DNA of 16,570 nucleotides, taken from NCBI GenBank assembly GCA_003343605.1, contig QAKW01000032.1:1-16570 (forward strand), given 5' to 3'. Position 1 is the stretch's first letter. Every line of letters begins with the position of its first letter. Under the pieces are notes generated by a model. It saw nothing but the letters and a program-made list of their open reading frames with translations, had not been told where the DNA came from and ran no database searches. A program made the translations under genes and the position numbers. Source of the DNA: Clostridiales bacterium. Its GTDB lineage: Bacteria; Bacillota; Clostridia; Oscillospirales; QAKW01. Below are positions 1 to 6,153 of the stretch, piece after piece.

Positions 1-427
1 TCTTATTTTCAATAACATATTGAAATTCGCTTAAATTTTCATTAAGCATCACATCAATCAAATCATAAAAGTCATTAACCAAGTTAATTTGATCAAGTTC
101 CTCTATTTTAATCCAATGCATTTTTCCTTCATTAGAAGAACAAAGCTCTCCTTCATACTGAGTTGCCTCAAAAAGAAAAACAATATATCGTCCTTCGTCA
201 ATCGGAAAATGTTTTACACCACATAATCTTGGATTTGTAATCGTCAATCCTGTTTCTTCTTTCATTTCTCGAACAATAGCATCAACTATAGACTCATCTG
301 GTTCTACATGTCCACCAGGTAAGGTAAAGCCTCTCCAATCTTTCTTCACTCTGTCTTGTAACAAATACTGTCCATTCTGATGTAATAAGCATAACACTGT
401 AAGTTCCACCTTTTCCGTGCGTTCCAT
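1..427 (-). CDS. NUDIX hydrolase, MutT/MutX-like (3' end outside window)
   Basis: The reading frame is open from the ATG at 427 to the left edge, giving 142 codons with no stop. It begins MERTEKVELTVLCLLHQNGQYLLQ. The NUDIX box is complete at about residues 40-62: GHVEPDE, then seven residues, then REMKEETGL, matching G-x5-E-x7-RE-U-x-EE-x-G-U. The glutamates of REMKEE are the expected metal ligands. The family hydrolyses nucleoside diphosphates linked to another group. Size and layout resemble the ~155-residue MutX/8-oxo-dGTP diphosphatase group, so only a few residues are probably missing. The start has the ribosome site AAGGGGG 8 bases upstream and its own promoter. Codon use is much more AT-rich (TTA, ATA, AGA, CAT) than in the other genes here, suggesting a different origin. 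The NUDIX assignment is firm; the exact substrate is inference. Confidence 0.9.
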   Translation of the reverse strand, partial: MERTEKVELTVLCLLHQNGQYLLQDRVKKDWRGFTLPGGHVEPDESIVDAIVREMKEETGLTITNPRLCGVKHFPIDEGRYIVFLFEATQYEGELCSSNEGKMHWIKIEELDQINLVNDFYDLIDVMLNENLSEFQYVIENK

Positions 428-465
428 TGTATACGCCCCCTTAGAATTCCGGTTTATTTTCTTGA

Positions 466-494
466 ATTATAGCACTCATATATGAATTTTTCCA
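466..494 (-). promoter_or_regulatory. Promoter of the NUDIX gene
   Basis: Read on the minus strand, TGGAAA (494-489) and a consensus TATAAT (471-466) are 17 bases apart, about 40 bases before the ATG. Two 10-base palindromes, TCATATATGA (476-485) and TTCATATGAA (508-517), lie on either side of the -35 hexamer and could be regulator sites. The promoter is well supported; the operator idea is speculative. Confidence 0.7.
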
Positions 495-516
495 TTATTT
501 CTGTGCATTCATATGA

Positions 517-724
517 AGTAGCAGAGATAGCCACCCTCGTCAACGGTCGAGATAAACGGGCTTCGCCCGCCGTTGATAAGAGTGGTTGTCATCCGCTCAG
601 GCGGCAACCAAGAGGGTGAAAGCAACGAGTGCTTTCGCCCTTGCATAGTATGGTTTTTCTTATATTGGTCCGTATCGTTTTATATCGCCGCAGGAAATCT
701 GGGCACCATTTAGGCGCAAAGCGG
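517..724 (+). ncRNA. HEARO/omega-RNA-like structured RNA, no iscB gene adjacent
   Basis: This stretch has no protein gene but is densely self-complementary. CACCCTC (532-538) pairs perfectly with GAGGGTG (612-618), enclosing two arms. Arm one is TCAACGG (540-546) with CCGTTGA (570-576), capped by CGGGC (557-561) with GCCCG (565-569). Arm two is TGGTTG (583-588) with CAACCA (605-610), capped by CCGC (593-596) with GCGG (601-604). A further 11-bp hairpin, 614-624 with 630-640 and one G-U, competes with the outer stem. Downstream, ATGGT (650-654) can pair with ACCAT (705-709), CGCC (686-689) with GGCG (713-716), and CCGC (688-691) with GCGG (721-724). Size (~200 bases), multi-arm form and the ATGA tetranucleotide (513-516) directly 5' match what I recall of HEARO RNAs, the omega RNAs that guide the HNH/RuvC nuclease IscB. 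The guide would be the ~16 bases before 517. The IscB ORF normally lies just 3', but here only ~85 bases precede the end of a MATE gene, so this would be an orphan copy. The structure is seen; the family name is recognition from memory. Confidence 0.6.
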
Positions 725-760
725 TAAAAATCATTGTTATTTTGAATGTCTTAATCTACA

Positions 761-786
761 AGAAAGTCAGTATTTCAAGACTTTTT
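761..786 (+). terminator. Weak AT-rich hairpin, possible terminator after the structured RNA
   Basis: AGAAAGTC (761-768) pairs with GACTTTTT (779-786), one G-U included, around a 10-base loop. The T-run is part of the right arm. On the plus strand this could end transcription of the structured RNA. On the minus strand it lies just past the MATE stop but lacks a proper T-run. The stem is mostly A-T, so the call is weak. Confidence 0.25.
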
Positions 787-810
787 AATACCAAAAACAA
801 ATATTATTTT

Positions 811-2202
811 TTATTCTTTTAACAGCTTGCTCTCCCAGCGCCGGCCCCGGTAGCGGAGCAGATAAACCGCCGTTCTGCAGATCCAGTCGATATACATGGC
901 CAGCCAGATCCCCAGAACCCCCTGGGAGAGATATTTGGCAAACCAGATCCCGAAAACAATACGGAAGCACCACATGGAGACCACGGCGGCGATCATGGTA
1001 AAGGTGGTATCGCCCGCGGCCTTGAGCGCCTGAGGAAGCACAAAGGCGGGCGACCAGAGCAGAATGGCAAGGCCGCCGTGCAGGAGCAGTATTTTAAAGG
1101 CGAGGGCCGATGCTTCCGCCGAAACATTATAAAGGCGCAGCAGCAAAGGCAGCAGCGCAAAGATCAGCAGATTGGTTACCAGCGTGGCGAGATAGGAGGC
1201 CTTCATCAGCTTTTTAATGTAAAGCCGCGTTTTGGAAAAATCCCCCGAACCGACACATTGGCTGACAATCGTCATCATCCCGATCCCGATTGCCTGCGGA
1301 GCCAGGATCTGAAAGCTGGCAACGGTATTGCCAATGGCATTGGCGGCAATTGAAGCCGTGCCAAAGGCGGAAACAACGCTGAGCAGGATCACCTTACCCA
1401 ACTGAAACAGACTGCTTTCAACGCCGCTTGGAACCCCTAAACGCAGGATATTGGTAATAATGCGTTTTTCAAAACGGGGCCGGAACGGCCGGTTGAAATG
1501 AATCGGCTGATTTTGCCGAAACAGCAGGATCACAACAATCACCGCCGCCGCCATGCGGGAGACCAGCGTGGGAATTGCAACGCCCGCAACCCCCATGCGA
1601 AAGCCAAAAATCAGAAGCGCATTGCCCGCTACATTGATTCCGTTCATCAGCAATGAGGTTTTCATTGATATCGCTGAATTTCCCATAATTCTAAACAGCG
1701 CGGCGCCCGCACTGTAAACCGCCATAAAGGGAATCGATGCCTCTACAATCAGAAAATAGGTTTGGCAGTGCCCCATAACCACCGGATCGATATGCCCGAA
1801 CAGAATGCGGAGCAGCCCGGTGCGAAAGGCGTAAAGCAGCCCGGTCAGCAGGGCAGAGAGCAGGATCATAAATAGTAGGAGCTGTTCGGCAGCACTGTTG
1901 GCTTTTTTCAGGCGCTGCTGCCCAATATACTGCCCGGCGACCACCGCCCCGCCCGCCGCCAGCGCGTTCAGCGCGCCGATCAGTAAAACGTTTACGGTAT
2001 CAACCAGAGAGACGGCAGAAACCGCCGCTTCTCCTACACGCGCCACCATCAGCGAATCGGCCAGCCCCACCGTATAGGTCAAAAATTGCTCGATCAACAG
2101 CGGAATCATCAGCCGGCGAAGCTGTTTTGCCGAAAAATTCAGCTCTGCTTTCTGCGCCGGCGGCGTTTCCTGATGGTTTGTTTCCGATAAAGCCGGTTCC
2201 AA
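811..2202 (-). CDS. MATE family multidrug exporter
   Basis: This 463-residue integral membrane protein is of normal length for the MATE (NorM/DinF-like) family, which exports cationic drugs and metabolites in exchange for Na+ or H+. A ~30-residue polar N-terminus precedes LRRLMIPLLIEQFLTYTVGLADSLMVARVGEAAVSAVSLVD, a typical first MATE helix pair. About twelve hydrophobic segments follow in two similar halves; the second begins near ILRLGVPSGVESSLFQLGKV, about residue 250. The start is a TTG at 2202 with AAAGGAGG 10 bases upstream. The next in-frame Met is at residue 32, inside the first helix region, so the TTG is preferred. A TAGAAT at 2234-2229 could be the -10 of its promoter, but no good -35 is seen. 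It is divergent from the double-kinase gene, which suggests a joint role in drug tolerance (inference). Substrate cannot be deduced. Confidence 0.92.
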   Translation of the reverse strand: MEPALSETNHQETPPAQKAELNFSAKQLRRLMIPLLIEQFLTYTVGLADSLMVARVGEAAVSAVSLVDTVNVLLIGALNALAAGGAVVAGQYIGQQRLKKANSAAEQLLLFMILLSALLTGLLYAFRTGLLRILFGHIDPVVMGHCQTYFLIVEASIPFMAVYSAGAALFRIMGNSAISMKTSLLMNGINVAGNALLIFGFRMGVAGVAIPTLVSRMAAAVIVVILLFRQNQPIHFNRPFRPRFEKRIITNILRLGVPSGVESSLFQLGKVILLSVVSAFGTASIAANAIGNTVASFQILAPQAIGIGMMTIVSQCVGSGDFSKTRLYIKKLMKASYLATLVTNLLIFALLPLLLRLYNVSAEASALAFKILLLHGGLAILLWSPAFVLPQALKAAGDTTFTMIAAVVSMWCFRIVFGIWFAKYLSQGVLGIWLAMYIDWICRTAVYLLRYRGRRWESKLLKE

Positions 2203-2309
2203 TGTTTATCAGCCTCCTTTTGGCTACAATTCTACCACGCATGCCGAAAAAAGAAAAGAGGGAAGCAATAAAAACCTGCGCCTGCAGATAATGTTTCTTT
2301 GTAAACCGG

Positions 2310-2338
2310 TAGAAAAATTTATATCAATATAGTATACT
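2310..2338 (+). promoter_or_regulatory. Promoter of the leader-kinase transcript, with dyad symmetry
   Basis: TAGAAA (2310-2315) and TATACT (2333-2338) are spaced by 17 bases, ~28 bases before the leader ATG. The -10 lies inside the palindrome AGTATACT (2331-2338). Flanking arms ATATCA (2321-2326) and TGATAT (2338-2343) form a second inverted repeat across the -10, which could be an operator. The -35 matches consensus at four of six positions. Confidence 0.55.
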
Positions 2339-2365
2339 GATATTTGAAAAACAAGGAGGTGTACA

Positions 2366-2398
2366 ATGGGGATTTGCATGGAACTCTTGTATCGGTAA
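2366..2398 (+). CDS. 10-residue leader peptide (MGICMELLYR) before the kinase
   Basis: ATG at 2366 follows a strong ribosome site, AAGGAGGT (2353-2360), by 5 bases, and the frame closes at TAA 2396-2398. The peptide would be MGICMELLYR. A well-translated minigene this short, between promoter and a resistance-type gene, is the classic layout of leader peptides of erm, cat and similar drug-induced genes. There, a drug-stalled ribosome on the leader opens a hairpin that hides the next ribosome site. The last codons CTC-TTG-TAT form one arm of such a hairpin here. I do not recognise the peptide as a known leader class. Its ribosome site is at least as good as that of the main gene, which argues that it is translated. 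Confidence 0.65.
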   Translation: MGICMELLYR

Positions 2399-2412
2399 AT
2401 GAAATACAGGAG
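2384..2412 (+). promoter_or_regulatory. Translational attenuator hairpin hiding the kinase ribosome site
   Basis: CTCTTGTAT (2384-2392, leader codons 7-9) pairs with ATACAGGAG (2404-2412) over nine base pairs with one G-U, leaving an 11-base loop that holds the leader stop codon. The right arm contains most of the kinase Shine-Dalgarno AGGAGGA (2408-2414). A ribosome paused near leader codons 4-6 would cover the left arm and free the site. A competing pairing, TACAA (2362-2366) with TTGTA (2387-2391), would also free it. The pairing is seen; induction by a ribosome-targeting drug is inferred from known erm/cat attenuators. Confidence 0.6.
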
Positions 2413-2423
2413 GATTATTATAC

Positions 2424-4376
2424 GTGGAAAAATTATCAAACAATACAATTTTCAGCGCGGGTCTGAGCGAAAGCCCAGCCCAAAATACGAAACGGACGAT
2501 CCCGCTGCCGGTTGTAAAGCGGGCAAAATCAGCCGGGGCAGCCGGTGAAGCATGGCTTGCAGATCTTAATCATATGATTGCCGAATTGGAAGACCGGTGG
2601 AACATATCTGTTGGGGATTCCTTACGCGGCGGCACACACGCCTTCGTTGCCTGTGCAACAGGAGCCAACGGAGAACAGTGTGTATTAAAAATAGATATGC
2701 CCGAAAACCTCGGCGGCGAATTTTTAAACAGCATTGCCGCGCTTAAAACGGCAAACGGACAGGGATATGTAAAACTTTACGCATACGACCTTAAGAAAAA
2801 AGCCTGCCTGCTGGAACGTTTGGGAAAGCCGGTTGATCAACTGGGCTATACTGTTTATGAACAATTGCGGATTATCTGCTATTCCTTGCAGCAATCATGG
2901 AAAATTCCTGCTGTCAATACCGGGTTCCCCAGTGGATATGAAAGCATTGCATGGTTCAGAGAATTTATCGGAGAAGCATGGGAAAAACAGAAATACCCAT
3001 GTTCTCAAAGAGTAATAGAACGGGCCTTTTGTTTTCTATCAGCAAGAGAGCGGGCCATAAATCCGGCAGAATTTGTGTTACTCCACGGCGATGCACACGG
3101 CGGGAATACCCTCAAAGCGCGATCAGGCACACGCTTTAAGCTGATTGATCCGGATGGGATTTTCTATGAAAAAGCCTATGATTTGGGTGTACTTATGCGG
3201 GAATGGATTGATGAATATCAACCAAACCCGCTGCAAGCCGGAAAGGAGCGGTGCAGTTATCTGCACCGCCTGACAGGAGCTCCCGCCCAGGCAATATGGG
3301 AATGGGGCTACCTGCAAACTGTTTCCACTGCCTTTGTGCTGCTGCAGATTGGGCAAGAAGAAACCGGGCAGAAAATGCTTCAGGTTGCAGAATGCTGGGC
3401 CCATGAGAATGTGAAAGCTACCATAGTGCCCGAGCAGCGTGCTGTGGAAGATCTGGCGAATTTTCTGCTAGCTGAATATGGGTTTGTGATGTGGAGTATT
3501 GTTCCTGCTGAGCGTGGTTTTTATGGAGAAACATGGAAGGCACAGACAGACAGAGGGGTTTTCTTTTTAAAGATTGATTACTGGCAGCATCACCAAGAAA
3601 GCTATCAATGCGGCCTTGCCGTAATGCAATATATGGCTGAAAACGGTATTTCTTTTATTCCGAAGGTGGTAAAGACGAAAAATGGACGTCTGTGGAGCCG
3701 CTTCAAAAACGGGGTGGCGGCGGTTTTGACTTATGTGCAGGGAACATCGTTGGAAACCTGTTCTGCAGAACGGCTTTATGGATGCCTTGCGGAGATTTAT
3801 CGCCTGAAGACCGGCGGAATCAAGCTCAAAGCGGAAACCTTTGGTATTGAACCGATTACAACCTTTCAAAACCTGCGTCACATGCCGGGATTGCCCGCTG
3901 AGGCAGTAAAGGCGCTTGATAGAAAAGAGCGCGTTATTTCGTGGTGTGCGGAACGGCTGAAACGGTTTTCCGCTGTTTGCAGAGGCGATCAGGAAAATTT
4001 TTATATCACACATGGCGACGCCGGCGGAAACTGCATATTGAATGGAGACCGGCTTTTTATTGTTGATTGGGATTCAGCCATGCTTGCACCAATTGAGCGG
4101 GATGCATGGATATTCTTGTGCGATAGGCAGCAGCTTAATCAGATTAACGCTGTTTTGGCAGAGAAGGGTGTAGGCTACATTTTAGAGCCGAAGCGGCTTG
4201 GCTACTATTGCTATTCCTTCTTTTTTTGTTATTTAAATGAATATCTGAAGGCCCTTATCAATACAACGGATGCAGAACAAAAAACAACAATCACAAAGAA
4301 CCTGGTTCAATACCTTGCAGAAAGCTGGATATACAAAAGACTGAATGCGGCAGACAGAATCTCGATAGATTTATAG
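2424..4376 (+). CDS. Tandem aminoglycoside-phosphotransferase-type kinase, two-domain fusion
   Basis: At 650 residues this is about twice the ~270-340 of ordinary APH kinases. Domain 1 (about 25-330) resembles the APH(6)/hydroxyurea-kinase family, which phosphorylates streptomycin-type substrates. It has VLKI with Lys89, the catalytic loop LLHGDAHGGN (Asp223, Asn228), and LIDPDG (metal-binding Asp242) followed by AYDLGVLMREW. Domain 2 (about 340-640) is a generic APH/choline-kinase fold. It has FLKI (Lys383), ITHGDAGGN (Asp532, Asn536) and IVDWD (Asp548), then the PIERDAWIF helix. Both sets of catalytic residues are intact, so both halves could be active. The GTG start at 2424 has AGGAGGA 9 bases upstream, and no in-frame ATG of comparable quality lies nearby. 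A leader ORF and a site-hiding hairpin precede it, suggesting antibiotic-induced translation. It is divergent from a MATE exporter. No intrinsic terminator with a T-run follows on this strand; the stem at 4413-4456 may be shared. The kinase fold is firm; antibiotic substrates are inference, and a metabolite kinase is possible. Confidence 0.85.
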   Translation: MEKLSNNTIFSAGLSESPAQNTKRTIPLPVVKRAKSAGAAGEAWLADLNHMIAELEDRWNISVGDSLRGGTHAFVACATGANGEQCVLKIDMPENLGGEFLNSIAALKTANGQGYVKLYAYDLKKKACLLERLGKPVDQLGYTVYEQLRIICYSLQQSWKIPAVNTGFPSGYESIAWFREFIGEAWEKQKYPCSQRVIERAFCFLSARERAINPAEFVLLHGDAHGGNTLKARSGTRFKLIDPDGIFYEKAYDLGVLMREWIDEYQPNPLQAGKERCSYLHRLTGAPAQAIWEWGYLQTVSTAFVLLQIGQEETGQKMLQVAECWAHENVKATIVPEQRAVEDLANFLLAEYGFVMWSIVPAERGFYGETWKAQTDRGVFFLKIDYWQHHQESYQCGLAVMQYMAENGISFIPKVVKTKNGRLWSRFKNGVAAVLTYVQGTSLETCSAERLYGCLAEIYRLKTGGIKLKAETFGIEPITTFQNLRHMPGLPAEAVKALDRKERVISWCAERLKRFSAVCRGDQENFYITHGDAGGNCILNGDRLFIVDWDSAMLAPIERDAWIFLCDRQQLNQINAVLAEKGVGYILEPKRLGYYCYSFFFCYLNEYLKALINTTDAEQKTTITKNLVQYLAESWIYKRLNAADRISIDL

Positions 4377-4406
4377 AGAAGCCCGCTTCGGCCGCAGAGC
4401 GGATTC

Positions 4407-4456
4407 AAAAAAGATATTCCTGCAACCCGGTAAAATTTCCGGATTGCAGGAATATC
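4407..4456 (-). terminator. Rho-independent terminator of the protease-cyclophilin operon
   Basis: A perfect 13-bp inverted repeat, GATATTCCTGCAA (4413-4425) with TTGCAGGAATATC (4444-4456), is extended inside by CCGG (4427-4430) with CCGG (4439-4442). On the minus strand it is followed at once by TTTTTT (4412-4407), 22 bases past the cyclophilin stop. On the plus strand no T-run follows, so it is mainly a minus-strand terminator, though the stem could also mark the kinase mRNA end. Confidence 0.9.
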
Positions 4457-4477
4457 AAAAGAATAGATTTTACAGTT

Positions 4478-4948
4478 TTAAATCATCCGGATGGTCTCGA
4501 TCACCTGCGGCTCTTCCGGCATATCCATAAAATTGGTGCGCACCTGCGCGATTTGGTCCACCACGTCCATTCCTTCCGTCACCCTGCCGAAGGCAGCGTA
4601 CTGGCCGTCGAGGAACAATCCGTCCTGATGCATAATGAAAAACTGGCTGCTGGCCGAATTGGGATCATTGGAACGGGCCATGGAAATGACGCCCCGTTCG
4701 TGGCTGAGCGGATTTTCAAACCCGGCGGCACTGAACTCGCCCGGGATATTCTCATCGCTGCCGCCCATGCCGTTTCCAAGAGGATCGCCGCCCTGAATCA
4801 TAAAGCCGCTGATGACACGGTGAAAGGTTAGGCCGTCGTAAAATCCTTTTTTTACGAGTTTTTCAAAATTGGCAACTGTTTTCGGCGCGTATTCCGGGTA
4901 GAGCTCCAGCCGGATTACACCGCCTTCTTTCATTTTAATCTCAACCAT
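4478..4948 (-). CDS. Cyclophilin-type peptidyl-prolyl cis-trans isomerase
   Basis: This 156-residue single-domain cyclophilin speeds the cis-trans isomerisation of Xaa-Pro bonds. The core is FHRVISGFMIQGGDP at about 42-56, with the catalytic Arg44 and the pocket residues Phe49, Met50 and Gln52. It is followed by SMARSNDPNSASSQFFIM at 89-106 and FLDGQYAAFGRV at 112-123, where a Tyr stands in place of the usual active-site His, as in many bacterial forms. No signal peptide is seen, so it should be cytoplasmic. I chose the ATG at 4948 because AAGGAGG lies 5 bases before it; an upstream TTG at 4966 would add six residues but lies before that ribosome site. The site overlaps the stop codon of the upstream membrane-protease gene (10-base gap), so the two are probably translationally coupled. 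A terminator follows. Confidence 0.95.
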   Translation of the reverse strand: MVEIKMKEGGVIRLELYPEYAPKTVANFEKLVKKGFYDGLTFHRVISGFMIQGGDPLGNGMGGSDENIPGEFSAAGFENPLSHERGVISMARSNDPNSASSQFFIMHQDGLFLDGQYAAFGRVTEGMDVVDQIAQVRTNFMDMPEEPQVIETIRMI

Positions 4949-4958
4949 AGGGTCCTCC

Positions 4959-5972
4959 TTATGCAAAAAAGATATTTAAGATAAAAGTAGATAAGATCAG
5001 AATGCCGAAAAGCAGCATTCCGATATTGCCCCAGCCCAGCCGGAACTGCGACGCCAGGGAAAGGGCACGGTCGCCGGTGCGCTCCAGCCGGAATTTGGAG
5101 AGGTTGCGGAAGAACAGAATGCCGCCGCAGACCACAACCGTAAGCAAAGCAAGCATATAAAGAGTATCGACGAAACGCCAGGGATTAATAGAGGAGTGTA
5201 GCGCGGCGTCTCCGTTTATCAGTTCACTAATCGCATCCACGATGATAGAGCCGGTAAAATTGAGGATCATATGCATACCGATGGTATAACGGAGCTTTCC
5301 GGTTTTTACATATACAAAAGCAAACAGGGTGCCAAGGAAAAAGGCGTAGAAAAACTGATAGAAGTTGCCGTGAATCAGGCCGAAAATCAATCCGCTGGTT
5401 AACACTGCATAGCAGGGGCTATAGGGCAGCATACGGTCGATCAAAAGCTTTCGGAACATCAGCTCCTCAAAAATCGGCGCGCAGAGAACCACCAGAATGA
5501 AATTGACCACCGGACTGGAATTGCTGATATAATCGGAAACGATATTGGGAATCTCCGCGCCCCGCAGAATTTCCATGGCCTTCATCAGGAAATTTGCGAT
5601 CAGGCTGCCAACATACATCAGCAAAAAAGAAACCGCGAAAAACATCACCCAGTTTTCGCCGCCCAGCTTGATCTTTTCCGGTGATTTTTTCGGCATTCCG
5701 CGCAGCATCAGATAAAATGCCAGGAATCCCACCAAATACATGGGAACGATCTGAGAGACCGGAAAAAACCAGTCGGACTGAAAGAAGCGGGGAAAGAAAA
5801 AATAGCTGACGTACATCAGCAGCGTCTGGGTCAGCCCGGCGATGATCAGATATAAAAATAACGCCAGGCCGATCCGGGAGAGATTCTTTTTTTCATTGCG
5901 CCGGTAGAGCGGATTCTGCTCCGGCGGCAGTTCGAAGGTAGAAAAATACTGCGGGTTCGGTTGTTGCTCCAT
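4959..5972 (-). CDS. CPBP-family intramembrane protease (Abi/CAAX-like)
   Basis: This 337-residue membrane protein has about eight hydrophobic segments and all three CPBP glutamic-protease motifs. These are EELMFR (Glu169, Glu170, Arg174; EExxxR), FGLIH (Phe197-His201; FxxxH) and HMILN (His234-Asn238). The family includes eukaryotic Rce1 and bacterial proteins linked to self-immunity to bacteriocins or to protein maturation. The ~30-residue N-terminus is polar and proline/glutamine rich. The ATG at 5972 is chosen because AGGAGG lies 8 bases upstream; a GTG at 6041 falls inside the promoter, so it cannot be the start. It is the first gene of a two-gene operon with a cyclophilin. A joint role in membrane protein folding or processing is only a guess, and no bacteriocin gene is visible nearby. 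The substrate is unknown. Confidence 0.9.
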   Translation of the reverse strand: MEQQPNPQYFSTFELPPEQNPLYRRNEKKNLSRIGLALFLYLIIAGLTQTLLMYVSYFFFPRFFQSDWFFPVSQIVPMYLVGFLAFYLMLRGMPKKSPEKIKLGGENWVMFFAVSFLLMYVGSLIANFLMKAMEILRGAEIPNIVSDYISNSSPVVNFILVVLCAPIFEELMFRKLLIDRMLPYSPCYAVLTSGLIFGLIHGNFYQFFYAFFLGTLFAFVYVKTGKLRYTIGMHMILNFTGSIIVDAISELINGDAALHSSINPWRFVDTLYMLALLTVVVCGGILFFRNLSKFRLERTGDRALSLASQFRLGWGNIGMLLFGILILSTFILNIFFA

Positions 5973-6031
5973 AAAGGATGCCTCCTGCTGTTCCGCCGGC
6001 GGGAAAACGGGCGGACGGTTTATTCTTATAT

Positions 6032-6060
6032 AGTTTATCACATCCGGTTCCGGTTTTCAA
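6032..6060 (-). promoter_or_regulatory. Promoter of the protease-cyclophilin operon
   Basis: On the minus strand, TTGAAA (6060-6055) is followed after 17 bases by TAAACT (6037-6032), preceded by TGA, which gives an extended -10. It lies ~60 bases before the ATG at 5972 and excludes the GTG at 6041 as start codon. Confidence 0.7.
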
Positions 6061-6099
6061 CCAATGCGATCCTGATTTTACAAACTGTTCAATTGATTT

Positions 6100-6153
6100 C
6101 AGCAGAAGCGCGCCCGCGTTTATTTGAAAACGGGGCGCGCTTTGCTGTTTTTT
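6100..6153 (+). terminator. Very strong hairpin with T-run, oriented against the glycogen operon
   Basis: Arms 6100-6115 and 6133-6147 pair over 15 bp with one bulged base (6105). The stem is extended inside by CGTTT (6117-6121) with AAACG (6128-6132). TTTTTT (6148-6153) follows on the plus strand, overlapping the glgP stop codon. On the minus strand, where glgP is read, the stem is followed by GAAATCAATT with no T-run. It therefore has the form of a plus-strand terminator that would block antisense transcription, while possibly protecting the glgP mRNA 3' end. Confidence 0.75.

Noticed and set aside
614..640. 11-bp GC-containing hairpin as a terminator for either strand
   Set aside because: It is followed by TTGCATAG on the plus strand and by GAGGGTGGC-type sequence, not T-runs. 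It fits better as one arm of the structured RNA.
2224..2448. 74-codon frame on the minus strand across the leader and kinase start
   Set aside because: It has no ribosome site, opposes the leader/attenuator, and its sequence is AT-rich intergenic read-through without a domain.
4383..4402. CCGCT/AGCGG hairpin as terminator of the kinase gene
   Set aside because: Only 5 bp with a 10-base loop, and it is followed by ATTCAAAAAA with no T-run.
5973..6041. Upstream GTG start adding 23 residues to the CPBP protease
   Set aside because: The GTG is between the -10 and -35 elements of the promoter, and the ATG at 5972 has AGGAGG at ideal spacing.
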